Of a DNA stretch of 64,000 nucleotides, positions 9,172-18,523 are shown in pieces. The position numbers and the translations under genes are program-made. The stretch covers positions 62,001 to 126,000 of the forward strand of contig NZ_FNIC01000003.1 of NCBI RefSeq assembly GCF_900103935.1, written 5' to 3'. The notes below the pieces were generated by a model, which did not search any database, was not told where the DNA came from, and saw nothing but the letters and a program-made list of their open reading frames with translations. The number at the start of each line of letters is the position of its first letter. Within the stretch, counting starts at the first letter, position 1. Source of the DNA: Nocardioides szechwanensis (GTDB lineage: Bacteria > Actinomycetota > Actinomycetes > Propionibacteriales > Nocardioidaceae).

Positions 9172-10386
9172 TCACGGCCCTTCCTCACCTACGTCCTTGA
9201 CGAGTTCGACTAGCAACCTCTGCATGACTGAGAATTGACGGCGGCTGCTGTGCTGTCGTCTATTCTCTGCCCCAAGGGCGGCACAGTACTCCCTTTGGGA
9301 AGCTAGCATGTCCAATGCTGCGGCGAGTTTAGGAGCGTCTCTGGGCGGAATCAACAAACCGTTTGATCCCGGGAAGACAAACTCTGCCGCGCTGGGGAAA
9401 TCGGATATTACGATGGGAAGGCCAAAGGAGCCAGCCTCGTATACTGGGCGGGCCTGATGAGCGAGACTTGATGGAAAAATGACCACGTCGGACGCTGAAT
9501 AGGGAACGGACATGTCGTTTCGCGGACCGAGCAGCACCACTCGCTCTTGAACGGACCGCGACTTCAACAGAGCAGCCACCCTAAGTCTGTAGTAGGCATT
9601 TCGAGGGTCGGCGACCCAATTGCGCAACTTCACGTTGGGAGTCATGGCGTCGCCTCCAACTCCAACCGCCAGCAGTCGGATCTCAGAAAGCCGTGTGCGA
9701 CCGATAGCCCGCAGTGCCGTGTCAAAACCTTTGAGACGCGAGTTCCCTCCAGTGAATAGGACCCAGAAGTAGTTCTCCGCTATCGAGAGCTCGCGGCGCG
9801 CCTCCTTACGACCTTTCTCCCGGAGTTCATCCTGCCGCATGCAATCCAACAGTACCGCCGCCCGGGATGGCGGCAAGGCAGCAGCCTCGCGGTCCCGCTC
9901 GGAGAGGAAGACGGACCGCGAGAAGTGGCGCCCGAGGACCCGGTAGAGGATTCGAGTCCTGACAGAGCGGGAACTAGGTGGGAAAGTTTCTCGCACAAAG
10001 CAGATGGGCTTAGCTCCCGCGGCCCGGATGATAGGTCCGAAAAGGCACAAGGCAGCCGAATTGACGATAACGATCTGGGCGCCTGAATCACGAATCACCT
10101 CGATCCACGCACTACGGTAACGGAGATAGGTAAGTAGCCCCCGCAACATGAGGTGCCAACATATGGGCGCCCCGGCAGTGCCGTTGTAGTGATAGTAGAT
10201 AGGCAACGGAAGAATGGCCGGCGAGAATTCGACCCCTCGTCTCTCAAGTTCAGAGCTCAACCAAGACGGGCTGGCCGGGGCACATACGATGACCTCGTGC
10301 TCTTCACGGAGCATCGCGACTACGTCTAGGAGGCTAATGCTCCCGCCGCCTAAGGCAGAGGCGTGGTGAATAAGGAGAACCTTCAC
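9172..10386 (-). CDS. Glycosyltransferase, GT4-like
   Basis: The protein has 404 residues with a GT-B fold layout. The N-terminal KVLLIHHASALGGGSISLLDV is a typical acceptor-side glycine-rich loop. A mid-protein FTGGNSRLKGFDTALRAI marks the start of the donor domain, and the donor-binding stretch PSSLAHQARPVYEAGSFGLPIVISD (E of the family's EX7E-type motif in YEAGSFGLPIV) lies near residue 325. Its ATG overlaps the stop of the polymerase gene by 4 bp, so the two are coupled. Donor and acceptor are not predictable. It acts on the cytoplasmic face on lipid-linked intermediates. Confidence 0.82.
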   Translation of the reverse strand: MKVLLIHHASALGGGSISLLDVVAMLREEHEVIVCAPASPSWLSSELERRGVEFSPAILPLPIYYHYNGTAGAPICWHLMLRGLLTYLRYRSAWIEVIRDSGAQIVIVNSAALCLFGPIIRAAGAKPICFVRETFPPSSRSVRTRILYRVLGRHFSRSVFLSERDREAAALPPSRAAVLLDCMRQDELREKGRKEARRELSIAENYFWVLFTGGNSRLKGFDTALRAIGRTRLSEIRLLAVGVGGDAMTPNVKLRNWVADPRNAYYRLRVAALLKSRSVQERVVLLGPRNDMSVPYSASDVVIFPSSLAHQARPVYEAGSFGLPIVISDFPSAAEFVFPGSNGLLIPPRDAPKLAAALDMLASQREYCAALGAENRRQHSSRRQFSVMQRLLVELVKDVGEEGP

Positions 10387-11645
10387 TTTTGCGTCCCCCG
10401 AGGCGGGGATGCCGGAGAGGATTCAGTGGCTTGAGTCCTCGACTGGAGATGGCTGCTCGCATACATGACCCCCGAGAAGGCCAAGTAGGCAAAGAGCATC
10501 CGCCAGAAGAGCGCCTCGGTTGAAAACGCCACAGTCATGAGTGCCAGGGCGGCCACCGGATGCCGATACTGTCGGCAGTAGCGCACGTAAAGGGCACCGA
10601 GCCCTAGAGTGAACGGTAAGCCCAACGTCACTGCCGAGTGAATTACGGAGTTCCACAACGACAACTCCGTGTCTAGCCACGCCGTAAAGCCGACTCCAAA
10701 TATCGACTGGAAATCACTAGCGACAAAGCCCACGCGGTCAAGCCCGATCCGCTCAAGGGCAAGGACACTTCCGTTGCTAAATTCACGCGTGAATTTCTCG
10801 CCAATGAAGGTTGCATCCACGTCCCGTGCTGCGAACAGTAGCCCTGCGGCCACTATGGCGACTGGGCCCACGGCGTATCGTATGAGATGCCGCGTCATTC
10901 CAAAAATGGCAAACACTTCTCGCGAGTACGCAGACAAGATGACCGCCATCGTCAAGTATCCGCCTGTCGAGAGCGTGGTGACTACGCCGGCCACAAGGGC
11001 CAGCGCAACGATTCTGTCTTTTCTGCGCTCGACGGTTTGGGCGCGACGCTGAACCAAGAGAAGGATCGCCAAGTTTAGGAAGACTTGGTATGCGCCGGGT
11101 TCCCACGCGAAGCCGCTATTCCTATCAAGCGGTATTCCCTGCTCTCCCACGGCTCTGGAGACTAGGAACACATGGACGCCAGCGTCATAGTAGTCGTACG
11201 ACTCCGTGCTCATGCGAAGGGGGAAGAACGAGATCACCGAGGGAGCTATACGGGCGACAAGGTACAAAGCCACGGATATAAGCGCACTGGCGGCCATCAC
11301 GTTTATGTATGCGTCCCGGAAGAATCGAGGCTCCAGGATATAGCAGGCAAGGAATCCCACTGTCAGGTGCAGAGGAACGGTTAGGTACGGGCCAAGGTCG
11401 GGATCGCCCGTGTGCAGCGCGACGAGCAGCACGCTGGCGACCAGTAGCATTAAGACTGCGAGCCCGGCCCGGCCATCCCTAACACCGAATGATCGTCCCG
11501 TCGCGAGTAGGACGAGCGCCAACATGGTCATGGCTATGAGTTTGGGCGCATACCATTGAGGCATGAACGCCGAACCTGATAGGTAGACAAGTAGGACGAC
11601 AAAGACATACCGCGGAGCGTTCATCCGCCTGCTTGTGTCAGGCAC
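10383..11645 (-). CDS. O-antigen ligase/polymerase-like membrane protein (Wzy-type)
   Basis: This 420-residue protein has 10-12 predicted membrane helices and a large hydrophilic loop in the second half (around ERIGLDRVGFVASDFQSIFGVGFTAW). It also contains NSGFAWEPGAYQVFLNLAIL, where the F-x-WEPG-Y motif is commonly seen in Wzy/O-antigen ligase families. It is the only polymerase candidate in the cluster, so it probably polymerises flipped repeat units outside the membrane. The start is either GTG 11645 (overlapping the upstream stop by 8 bp) or ATG 11624. Codon use is low-GC relative to the genome. Confidence 0.78.
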   Translation of the reverse strand: MPDTSRRMNAPRYVFVVLLVYLSGSAFMPQWYAPKLIAMTMLALVLLATGRSFGVRDGRAGLAVLMLLVASVLLVALHTGDPDLGPYLTVPLHLTVGFLACYILEPRFFRDAYINVMAASALISVALYLVARIAPSVISFFPLRMSTESYDYYDAGVHVFLVSRAVGEQGIPLDRNSGFAWEPGAYQVFLNLAILLLVQRRAQTVERRKDRIVALALVAGVVTTLSTGGYLTMAVILSAYSREVFAIFGMTRHLIRYAVGPVAIVAAGLLFAARDVDATFIGEKFTREFSNGSVLALERIGLDRVGFVASDFQSIFGVGFTAWLDTELSLWNSVIHSAVTLGLPFTLGLGALYVRYCRQYRHPVAALALMTVAFSTEALFWRMLFAYLAFSGVMYASSHLQSRTQATESSPASPPRGTQK

Positions 11646-12855
11646 CGCGTGCCTGCTTCCGTAGGAACTCTACGACGCGAGCCGCCTGCTTCGCCCAACT
11701 CTTCTGCTCCAACACAAACCGTCGAGCTCGTCGCGCCGTGCGTTCGTACTCGCCGGATTCGTCCCAGCAAACCTCGCGGATTGTCGCAGCCCAGGCCTCA
11801 GGGGTCGGGCTCGCAGGTACTACTACGTATCCCAGGTACTCCTCAGGGATCCCATCTAGGCAATTGCTCAGGACTGGTGTGCCCGATGCCATGTACTCGA
11901 GCAGTTTGGACGGAAACGTATAGCGTGTGACGAACTCATCCGGAATCCTTGGAGAGAGAAGCATGTCCACCTCAGATTCGATCTGGAGTATCTCCCGGCG
12001 CTCGACAGTGCCGTGGTAGACGATGGAGTCCGATTGGTAGGCCCTCACGGAGGCGACCTGCTCGGCGGTCCCGGACCCGTAGATGTGGAGGACCACCTCG
12101 CCGTCCGGAATGAGGCGAACCGCCTGGATTGCTAAGGCAATGCCAGAAACAGAGTTGAGCGATCCCGCGTAGAGCAGACGGCGAGGGACCGTGGCGTCCC
12201 GTGCCACGACGCGACCCGCCCGATCTATCTCGGAGTGACCGCCCTCAACGACAATCGACGGCACATTGGGAGCAAGGTCCGGTTGCGTATGACGGGTTAG
12301 TGGGACTAGGAAGTCAGCGTGGCGCAGACTACCTACCTCCAGCCATTGTTCAACCTTCTCGATAACCCCTCCAAGGGCGTTTCGAGTCCGGCCTAGAGGA
12401 AGATCGGCAACCACGACACCAAACTGACAGCGAAAGAGTCGGCTGGCCATATAGCATGGCAGGAACTGATATGACAGGCTGTTATACAAAATCACCGTGT
12501 TTCCGCCAGAATCTTCCCATCCTCGCAATCGCCAAACCACAAGTCGACTGAGTGTTCCGACCGCGATACAGAGTTGTTTAACGCCGGGGATATTGACAAA
12601 GCCAACCGTCCTCCCAACTAGGCCTTGAACGAGAGGCTGGGTCGATGCTCGAATGACGAGCCTATCGCCGGGTCGCTTCCCCATTGCATGAGGCTCTACT
12701 GCGACCACTGTGAGGCGCACGCCGAGTGTGGCGGCGCCGCCCAAGAACCCCAGTTGAAAGTTGTTCCCGGCTGGCGAAGCGGCCCGGAGGGACTCTTGGG
12801 CCTCTCTGGAAACGACAGAACCTACGAAGACCACGTTCACCTGCTTGTGCCCCAT
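11638..12855 (-). CDS. Glycosyltransferase family 4
   Basis: The protein has about 405 residues and a GT-B architecture: N-terminal VNVVFVGSVVSREAQ, the domain junction RRLLYAGSLNSVSGIALAIQAV (~residue 190), and the donor-site segment SPRIPDEFVTRYTFPSKLLEYMASGTPVLS with the family Glu in KLLEYMASG. ATG 12855 would overlap the upstream gene by 19 bp. GTG 12840 gives a tidy GTGA overlap and begins directly at the conserved strand, and may be the true start. It belongs to the polysaccharide operon; the sugar specificity is unknown. Confidence 0.83.
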   Translation of the reverse strand: MGHKQVNVVFVGSVVSREAQESLRAASPAGNNFQLGFLGGAATLGVRLTVVAVEPHAMGKRPGDRLVIRASTQPLVQGLVGRTVGFVNIPGVKQLCIAVGTLSRLVVWRLRGWEDSGGNTVILYNSLSYQFLPCYMASRLFRCQFGVVVADLPLGRTRNALGGVIEKVEQWLEVGSLRHADFLVPLTRHTQPDLAPNVPSIVVEGGHSEIDRAGRVVARDATVPRRLLYAGSLNSVSGIALAIQAVRLIPDGEVVLHIYGSGTAEQVASVRAYQSDSIVYHGTVERREILQIESEVDMLLSPRIPDEFVTRYTFPSKLLEYMASGTPVLSNCLDGIPEEYLGYVVVPASPTPEAWAATIREVCWDESGEYERTARRARRFVLEQKSWAKQAARVVEFLRKQARGA

Positions 12856-14000
12856 TCCAACCAGGGGCAGATCGGTCGTCCGGCAGCGCCGCCAAGATCG
12901 AACACGTGTCGAAGTACGTCGATCATGTACTGCCCAACTACGTCTGGCGAGATACTTGTTCGGTACGCAAGCGCCGCTCGCTTGAAGTGCTCAACCATGT
13001 GCTGAGCATCGAGGACTTCCTGAACGGCCTGATTCAGCGCTCTTTGATCGTTGCGCGGGATGACAATCCCTGCACCAGAAACTTCGACCAGTTCGTCGGA
13101 CGTCGCCCCATCTGTGACGATGCACCCGAGCCCAGCGTTGATCGCCTGATTCACGATCACGTTCCAACCATCATAGCGACTAGGAACCACGCAGACGTCG
13201 TATCGCGACATATTGCGAACGACCTCGTGCGGCTCCCAGATTCCCAAGAATGTGATTCTTGAGTCCTGACGAGCGGCGTCCTGGACTTCTTCGAGCATGT
13301 CGCCATACCCACCCACGATGTCCAGCCTGAAGTCCGAGCGACGTTGGTCCATGAACGCCTCCAAGAGCATGTCGACACCCTTGTTGGCTTGGTCCAGACG
13401 TCCGACGTATATAAAGCGCGTCGGGTCGGATGGCACGGTCCGCAGTTCGGGTCGAGGGTCAACGTGGTCATATATCCCGTACATGAACGGAAATAGCAAC
13501 TGGTGGCTAAACCCGAGGCGGGCGTAGGTATCAACGCCTCGTCTGCCCATGGCAAAGAAGACTGAGCAATCATTTCTGAACTGACGGCAGTAGTGCTTGT
13601 AGACCTGTCGGCTTACACGCGTCTTGGCAATACCTAGGAACGTCGAATCAAACTCGGTGGGGCGCTCGGCAAGAATACCCCACCGAGCGCCCTCCATCGC
13701 ACGCAGCCGCATGAGGGACGTCCGGCTCCCGCCCCGGAATCCGTTGAATATGTGGATTGTGTGGGGCTCGGCAATGAGAAGCTCAGCCTTGCGGCGGAGC
13801 TCAGGAGAGTTCTTAAGAATGACTTGATTGAGCTCAGGAATTCTCCACGCAAGTTGCGCGCGCTCGCTTGAGTAGTCATTCTCACAAACGAAGGTGACTT
13901 TGGCACCCCACGTGCTCTCCACGAACTCAAAAACACTGGCCTCGACGTCGACGGGAGCGTCTCGCCAGAAGACAAGCTGTGGTGGACTCACACTGTTCAC
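12837..14000 (-). CDS. Glycosyltransferase family 4
   Basis: The protein has 387 residues. The C-terminal donor domain is clear: RFIYVGRLDQANKGVDMLLEAF near residue 190, DVCVVPSRYDGWNVIVNQAINAGLGCIVTDG near 270, and the acidic donor-site residues lying in the PSRYDGW segment. The N-terminal half is less typical. Its 3' end overlaps the next gene's start, which supports cotranscription. A 133-bp gap precedes it. Base composition is that of the imported part of the island. Donor and acceptor cannot be named. Confidence 0.8.
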   Translation of the reverse strand: MNSVSPPQLVFWRDAPVDVEASVFEFVESTWGAKVTFVCENDYSSERAQLAWRIPELNQVILKNSPELRRKAELLIAEPHTIHIFNGFRGGSRTSLMRLRAMEGARWGILAERPTEFDSTFLGIAKTRVSRQVYKHYCRQFRNDCSVFFAMGRRGVDTYARLGFSHQLLFPFMYGIYDHVDPRPELRTVPSDPTRFIYVGRLDQANKGVDMLLEAFMDQRRSDFRLDIVGGYGDMLEEVQDAARQDSRITFLGIWEPHEVVRNMSRYDVCVVPSRYDGWNVIVNQAINAGLGCIVTDGATSDELVEVSGAGIVIPRNDQRALNQAVQEVLDAQHMVEHFKRAALAYRTSISPDVVGQYMIDVLRHVFDLGGAAGRPICPWLEWGTSR

Positions 14001-14133
14001 AATCGCACCCCCTTTCCCAAGCTAAGGGCGCTGCGTGGACCAGATGGGCCCACATACTCGACTGCCTGGTATGAATATCGAGCACAACCTCGACACGGTC
14101 GTCGCCGTCGAAACTGAAGCACCGCCATCGTCG

Positions 14134-15231
14134 TCAAGACGACTCCCCACGGACCCCTGTGGTCTGACAATGGCCCAGGATAATGTCCGCCATTCTGTCC
14201 CGAAGAGAAGCAGCGCTGAACGGGTCGAAATACTCCGCGCGCTCGTAACCAGCAAGCACCTCGCGGGCGAAAGGCAGGTCAGTCGCAAGGATGAGGCACC
14301 CAGCTTGCCTAGCCTCAAGCAGCGGTAGGCCAAACGTCTCGACGTACGAAGGAAACACAAGGACGGATTTCGATATCTTGTCGAGCGCTTCCTCTCGGCT
14401 CATTGTGCCGACGTAACGGATGGGAAGACTTAAGGATTCGGACCTCCGTTTTAGTTCCACTATCCTTGTGGATTCATTCCCCGTCAGCGTAAATATCACT
14501 GTGAAACCACTGAGACCCATAGTCTGCAATTGTTCGACGGCTTCCACGACAAGAGCGTGATTCTTGTAGACAACGTCGCTCGCGGGGTAGAAGAACGTTG
14601 GGGCAGTAGCAGGAACGCCGCTATCACGACCCTTTGTCCTCGTCTGCGGCACCGCGGGTGGGATCACCTGTACAGATTCGCTAGGTGCGCCGGTTCTTGC
14701 TAGAACCGCCTCCCTCATCCAACGTGTCTGGACTATCGTCAGTTCGCAATGTCGGATTGAGTATAGGATGGCGGGTGCCATGATCCTTTGATAGACCCAA
14801 AGAAGCGGGGCTTCTCGGAACGCGAAGCGCACGTCCACGAAGGGCAGAGGGGTGTGCACAAGCAGAGTCTGAGGTTTCCCAGTGAATGGGACCATCAGGT
14901 TTTGCAGGGACACAACTCGCTCAGCTCGTGTAACGCCTATCAGCATCGGCGCCATGAACAGGTCAAAGGCTAATCTGAAGATCCAGTTCCTTTTCGGCCA
15001 CGAGTACTTCAGCACTCGTACGGATTCGGTGGATCGGAACTGTCCGGTGCTGTGTACTAGGTAGACCTTGCCAGGTCTCTGCGTGGCCACTAGTTCGTCG
15101 TAGAAGTCGCTAAGCACTGACATGGCACCCCCATGAGATGCAGCGACGTCGAACACGATCGAAGTGCCTCGAGTGGGAATTACATTGCCGAGCGAGTCCA
15201 TAATCAAAGCCCCTACTTGCAAAGGCGACAT
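14134..15231 (-). CDS. Glycosyltransferase family 4
   Basis: The protein has up to 365 residues. The N-terminal ASHGGAMSVLSDFYDEL is the acceptor loop; TFFYPASDVVYKNHALVVEAV starts the donor domain (~residue 212), and PSYVETFGLPLLEARQAGCLILATDL is the classic EX7E region (E in VETFGLPLLEA). ATG 15231 or ATG 15201 are both possible starts; the family homology begins after residue 20. The gene sits 18 bp below the UDP-GlcNAc 2-epimerase gene, in the same direction. Role: one of several sugar transfers building the repeat unit. Confidence 0.82.
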   Translation of the reverse strand: MSPLQVGALIMDSLGNVIPTRGTSIVFDVAASHGGAMSVLSDFYDELVATQRPGKVYLVHSTGQFRSTESVRVLKYSWPKRNWIFRLAFDLFMAPMLIGVTRAERVVSLQNLMVPFTGKPQTLLVHTPLPFVDVRFAFREAPLLWVYQRIMAPAILYSIRHCELTIVQTRWMREAVLARTGAPSESVQVIPPAVPQTRTKGRDSGVPATAPTFFYPASDVVYKNHALVVEAVEQLQTMGLSGFTVIFTLTGNESTRIVELKRRSESLSLPIRYVGTMSREEALDKISKSVLVFPSYVETFGLPLLEARQAGCLILATDLPFAREVLAGYERAEYFDPFSAASLRDRMADIILGHCQTTGVRGESS

Positions 15232-15249
15232 TTGCTTCGAGCGCCATGT

Positions 15250-16374
15250 TCACAAAGTTCGAATGCCCGCCCATTGGTGGTGTCGGTTCGCCGTAGATCC
15301 GATGAAGCGGACCACACGATTGCTCGTGTCGGTTACTTCGTACCCCGCGGGGAGTGGCGACATCACTGCCCCGTCGGCGGAGGCAATACGGACAGAGCGG
15401 ACAACATCAGCGACTTCCAGGCCCGTCATAATTATTGACCCGCTGTCCAAAGCCTCGGGCCGCTCGATCGAATCACGCAACGTAATTGCAGGGAAGCCCA
15501 ATATGGAGGATTCTTCGGAGATCGTACCTGAGTCAGATAGGACGCAAGCGGCAGAGGACTGCAGCCTATTGTAGTCGTAGAAGCCGAAGGGTTCCATGAA
15601 TTCTACTCCCGATATGTCGGGGGTGCCTTCGAGGGCCTCGATCCGCTTGCGTGTGCGCGGATGTGTTGAGACCACAACTCGCTTTTGAAATTCATCGCGA
15701 ACCCCCCTGAGGCAGTCCAGAAGCATGCGAAGACGCGCCGGCGAATCCACGTTTTCCTCACGGTGAGCACTCACAAGGAAGTACTCTCCTTGCTTGAGAC
15801 TCAGCCGCTCCAGCACGTCGGAACGGGCTATTTGTTCGCGGAACGCCCCGAGCACTTCAAGCATGGGCGATCCAGTCAACAGGATGCGTTGAGGGTGGAT
15901 TCCCTCGGCTAGAAGATTGCGACGCGCGTGCTCAGTATAGGCGAGATTGAAATCTGCGACGTGATCTACGAGTTTGCGGTTTGTCTCCTCAGGAACATTT
16001 TCATCGAAGCAGCGGTTACCTGCCTCCATGTGATAGGTGGGGATCCGCATTCGTTTTGCCATTACCGTAGCGATGCAAGAGTTGGTGTCGCCCAACACGA
16101 GAACTGCGTCTGGTCGCTCTGCTTCCAGAACTTTTTCAGTGCCAGTTAGGACACCGCCGAGAACGGCCCCTAAGCTGCTTGTGTCGACCTGCAGGAAGTG
16201 GTCGGGAGGGCGAAGCCCTAACTCTGCAAAGAACACCTCGTTCAGGAAGTAGTCGTAGTTCTGTCCAGTGTGCACGAGAACGTGCTGCATGCCCGGCGTG
16301 TTGTCGAGGCGGTGGACTACACGAGATAGACGGATGATCTCGGGCCTGGTGCCAACAATGGTCAGAACCTTCAT
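15250..16374 (-). CDS. UDP-N-acetylglucosamine 2-epimerase-like enzyme (CapG/FnlC/WecB family)
   Basis: The protein has 374 residues from ATG 16374, which overlaps the capF-type stop by 4 bp. The start is set by MKVLTIVGTRPEIIRLS, the conserved N-terminus. Non-hydrolysing epimerase residues are present: VLGDTNS, HMEAGNRCFDENVPEE, and SAHREENVD. Placed directly after CapE- and CapF-like genes, it most likely performs the last step of UDP-L-FucNAc synthesis (C2 epimerisation of UDP-6-deoxy-L-TalNAc), as CapG/FnlC do, rather than making UDP-ManNAc. Its codon use is less GC-rich than capF, so the composition break of the island falls at this junction. Confidence 0.85.
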   Translation of the reverse strand: MKVLTIVGTRPEIIRLSRVVHRLDNTPGMQHVLVHTGQNYDYFLNEVFFAELGLRPPDHFLQVDTSSLGAVLGGVLTGTEKVLEAERPDAVLVLGDTNSCIATVMAKRMRIPTYHMEAGNRCFDENVPEETNRKLVDHVADFNLAYTEHARRNLLAEGIHPQRILLTGSPMLEVLGAFREQIARSDVLERLSLKQGEYFLVSAHREENVDSPARLRMLLDCLRGVRDEFQKRVVVSTHPRTRKRIEALEGTPDISGVEFMEPFGFYDYNRLQSSAACVLSDSGTISEESSILGFPAITLRDSIERPEALDSGSIIMTGLEVADVVRSVRIASADGAVMSPLPAGYEVTDTSNRVVRFIGSTANRHHQWAGIRTL

Positions 16375-17483
16375 CGCGCGCCCTCTCGGCCAACTTGCTC
16401 GGGGTATTGGTCCGGACGCACGGGGTCCAGCAATTGGTCCGCCCAGAACATGGTCACCAGTTCCTCGTCGCCGACGTTCGTAATGTTGTGCACCCACAGG
16501 GTGGGCATGTCGACAAAGCCCGGTCGGTCGCCACCTAGCTGGAACGTGACGACCTCTTCGTGCAGCAGTCGTCGCAAGGAGATCTCGGCCTCACCGCGCA
16601 CGACGAAGAATCTCTCCACTTTGTGCAGGTGGTAGTGGTCACCTCGAGTGAACCCCGGCCTGGTCGTCGACACGAAGGCCTGACCAGTCCCCCCGTGGCT
16701 GCGACCCGTCTCGACGAGATCGCCGCGCTCGTCGCTGTGCACCTGGGGGTGCATCGGGAACATCTGGGGAAAGGTGTAGGAGCGGTAGGTATTGAAGAGA
16801 TCCACCAGGAAGGGATCCGTGAGGGCGGGAGTCTCGCCACGTTCGTACAGCTCATGAAAGCCGCGCAGCAGACTCAGCACCTCCGAGACTCTCTTTAGCT
16901 CGCCCTCGGGGCGAAGCTGTACGTCGCACGCGCCCTCCATCGCGTCGATCAGGTGCTGCGCGGCCGACTGGGCGTGGAGAAGGAGCACGGCCTTGTCGTC
17001 GGTGACCGACGGCGTGCCCCCGTCCGCCACCACGCGGCAGAACGTCGCCACGAAAGAGTTGTAGTGGGGTTTGCCGTGCTCACCGAAGAGGTTGGGAAGG
17101 AGAACGTCGGCCAAAGACCCGCCCACTTCGCCCGCCGCTTGGCGCAGGATCGAGGCAGCGGCCGCCTTGCCGACACCGTACGGATTGTCGAGGTCTGCCT
17201 GGATCGAGTTCGCATAGACCAACCTGATCGGACGGCCGGCCGCCACGACTGCTGCGGCCAGCTCGCGAGCGAGGTCCTCGTTGCCCTGCTGGACCGCTGC
17301 ATCGGACGCGGCGCGGTTGATCCCGGCGATGTGGATCACTACGTCAGCCTCCGCTACCGAGGCGTGCAGCTCCTCCTGCTCGCCTCGGCCCAGGCGCCTC
17401 GCCTCCACCCCACGGAGAGCGCGCAGCCGACACGCGGTGTGCCAGCCAAGGAACCCGTGTCCTCCAGTGATCACGACCTTCAT
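16371..17483 (-). CDS. CapF/FnlB-type UDP-sugar 4-reductase with C-terminal cupin
   Basis: The protein has 370 residues with two domains. The N-terminal short-chain dehydrogenase (KVVITGGHGFLGWHTACRL, residues 2-20) reduces the 4-keto sugar. The C-terminal cupin (~residues 245-365) has the metal-site pattern GDHYHLHKVERFFVVRG. This pairing is specific to CapF/FnlB, which converts the CapE product to UDP-6-deoxy-L-TalNAc. It lies between CapE and the 2-epimerase with 4-bp overlaps on both sides, the same order as the known capEFG trio. The SDR tyrosine is seen as NPYGVGKAAA (YxxxK). Confidence 0.9.
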   Translation of the reverse strand: MKVVITGGHGFLGWHTACRLRALRGVEARRLGRGEQEELHASVAEADVVIHIAGINRAASDAAVQQGNEDLARELAAAVVAAGRPIRLVYANSIQADLDNPYGVGKAAAASILRQAAGEVGGSLADVLLPNLFGEHGKPHYNSFVATFCRVVADGGTPSVTDDKAVLLLHAQSAAQHLIDAMEGACDVQLRPEGELKRVSEVLSLLRGFHELYERGETPALTDPFLVDLFNTYRSYTFPQMFPMHPQVHSDERGDLVETGRSHGGTGQAFVSTTRPGFTRGDHYHLHKVERFFVVRGEAEISLRRLLHEEVVTFQLGGDRPGFVDMPTLWVHNITNVGDEELVTMFWADQLLDPVRPDQYPEQVGREGAR

Positions 17484-18523
17484 GCGGCGCCCTCCGGCGA
17501 CCGGCCAGCGGCAGCAAGCTCCCGCTGGATCGGGGGCAGGGTGAGCAGCAGCTCTTTGACCCCGGCGACGTCCAGGCGCTCGGTGTTGTGCGAGGTGTAG
17601 TCGTGGTCGACGAGCTCGCGCTCGCCCTCTTCGAAGAACAGCTCGTACTCGAGGGAGCGAGCGTCGAGCGGCACCCGGAAGTAGTCGCCGTGGTCGTCGG
17701 CCTTCTGCAGCTCCTCACGGCTCAGCAGGGACTCGTACAGCTTCTCGCCATGCCGGGTGCCGAGGATGCGGATCTCGGGGTCCTCGACACCGAACAGCGC
17801 GGCGACGGCAAGCGCGAGATCCTTGACCGTGCTGGCAGGTGCCTTCCGCACGAACAGGTCGCCCGGCTTCGCCTCGGTGAAGGCGTACTCTACGAGGTCG
17901 ACCGACTCGTCGAGCGACATGAGGAAGCGGGTCATAGTGGGGTCCGTGACCGTCAGCGGCTTGCCGGTCCGAAGCTGCTCGACAAAGACAGGGATGACCG
18001 AGCCGCGGCTGTACATTACGTTGCCGTAGCGCGTGATGGAGACGATCGGGCCATCATCGCCGCGGTGGCGCGCGTGCGCCTGTGCCACCTTCTCCATCAT
18101 CGCCTTGGAGATGCCCATCGCGTTGATCGGGTAGACGGCCTTGTCGGTGCTCAGGCAGACCACCGACTCGACGCCGGCACGCTCAGCGGCTCGGATCACG
18201 TTGTCACTGCCATTGACGTTAGTGAGGACCGCCTGTTGTGGGAAGAACTCACAGCTGGGCACTTGCTTCAGCGCGGCCGCGTGGAAGATGTGCCGCACGC
18301 CGTTGACCGCGTCTTCGACACTCCGGGAGTCGCGCACGTCCCCTACATGGAACTTCACACGGCCGTCCGCGAGCTCACGACGCATCTTGTCCTGCTTGGC
18401 CTCGTCGCGGCTGAGGATACGGATCTCCTCGATGTCAGTCGCCAGCAGGCGTCGCACCATGGTGGATCCGAAGGATCCCGTCCCTCCCGTCACCAGAACG
18501 GGACCCTGGGCAGAAGTGGTCAC
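17480..18523 (-). CDS. CapE/FnlA-type UDP-GlcNAc 4,6-dehydratase (5-inverting)
   Basis: The protein has 347 residues. NAD-binding GGTGSFGSTMVRRLL is near residue 13. The catalytic region is STDKAVYPINAMGISKAMME, with Met in place of the usual SDR Tyr (MxxxK), as in the CapE/FlaA1/PseB subgroup that inverts C5. It makes UDP-2-acetamido-2,6-dideoxy-beta-L-arabino-4-hexulose, the start of UDP-L-FucNAc synthesis. It overlaps both neighbours by 4 bp. A C-terminal extension after residue 290 (RVPLDARSLEYELFF) is typical of CapE. An alternative use of the product with the aminotransferase at 20.4 kb (pseudaminic-type branch) is possible but less likely given CapF. Confidence 0.9.
   Translation of the reverse strand: MTTSAQGPVLVTGGTGSFGSTMVRRLLATDIEEIRILSRDEAKQDKMRRELADGRVKFHVGDVRDSRSVEDAVNGVRHIFHAAALKQVPSCEFFPQQAVLTNVNGSDNVIRAAERAGVESVVCLSTDKAVYPINAMGISKAMMEKVAQAHARHRGDDGPIVSITRYGNVMYSRGSVIPVFVEQLRTGKPLTVTDPTMTRFLMSLDESVDLVEYAFTEAKPGDLFVRKAPASTVKDLALAVAALFGVEDPEIRILGTRHGEKLYESLLSREELQKADDHGDYFRVPLDARSLEYELFFEEGERELVDHDYTSHNTERLDVAGVKELLLTLPPIQRELAAAGRSPEGAA

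Noticed and set aside
14001-14133. Possible small gene between glycosyltransferases
   Set aside because: Frames there have no ribosome site and extend into the neighbouring gene in the wrong frame.
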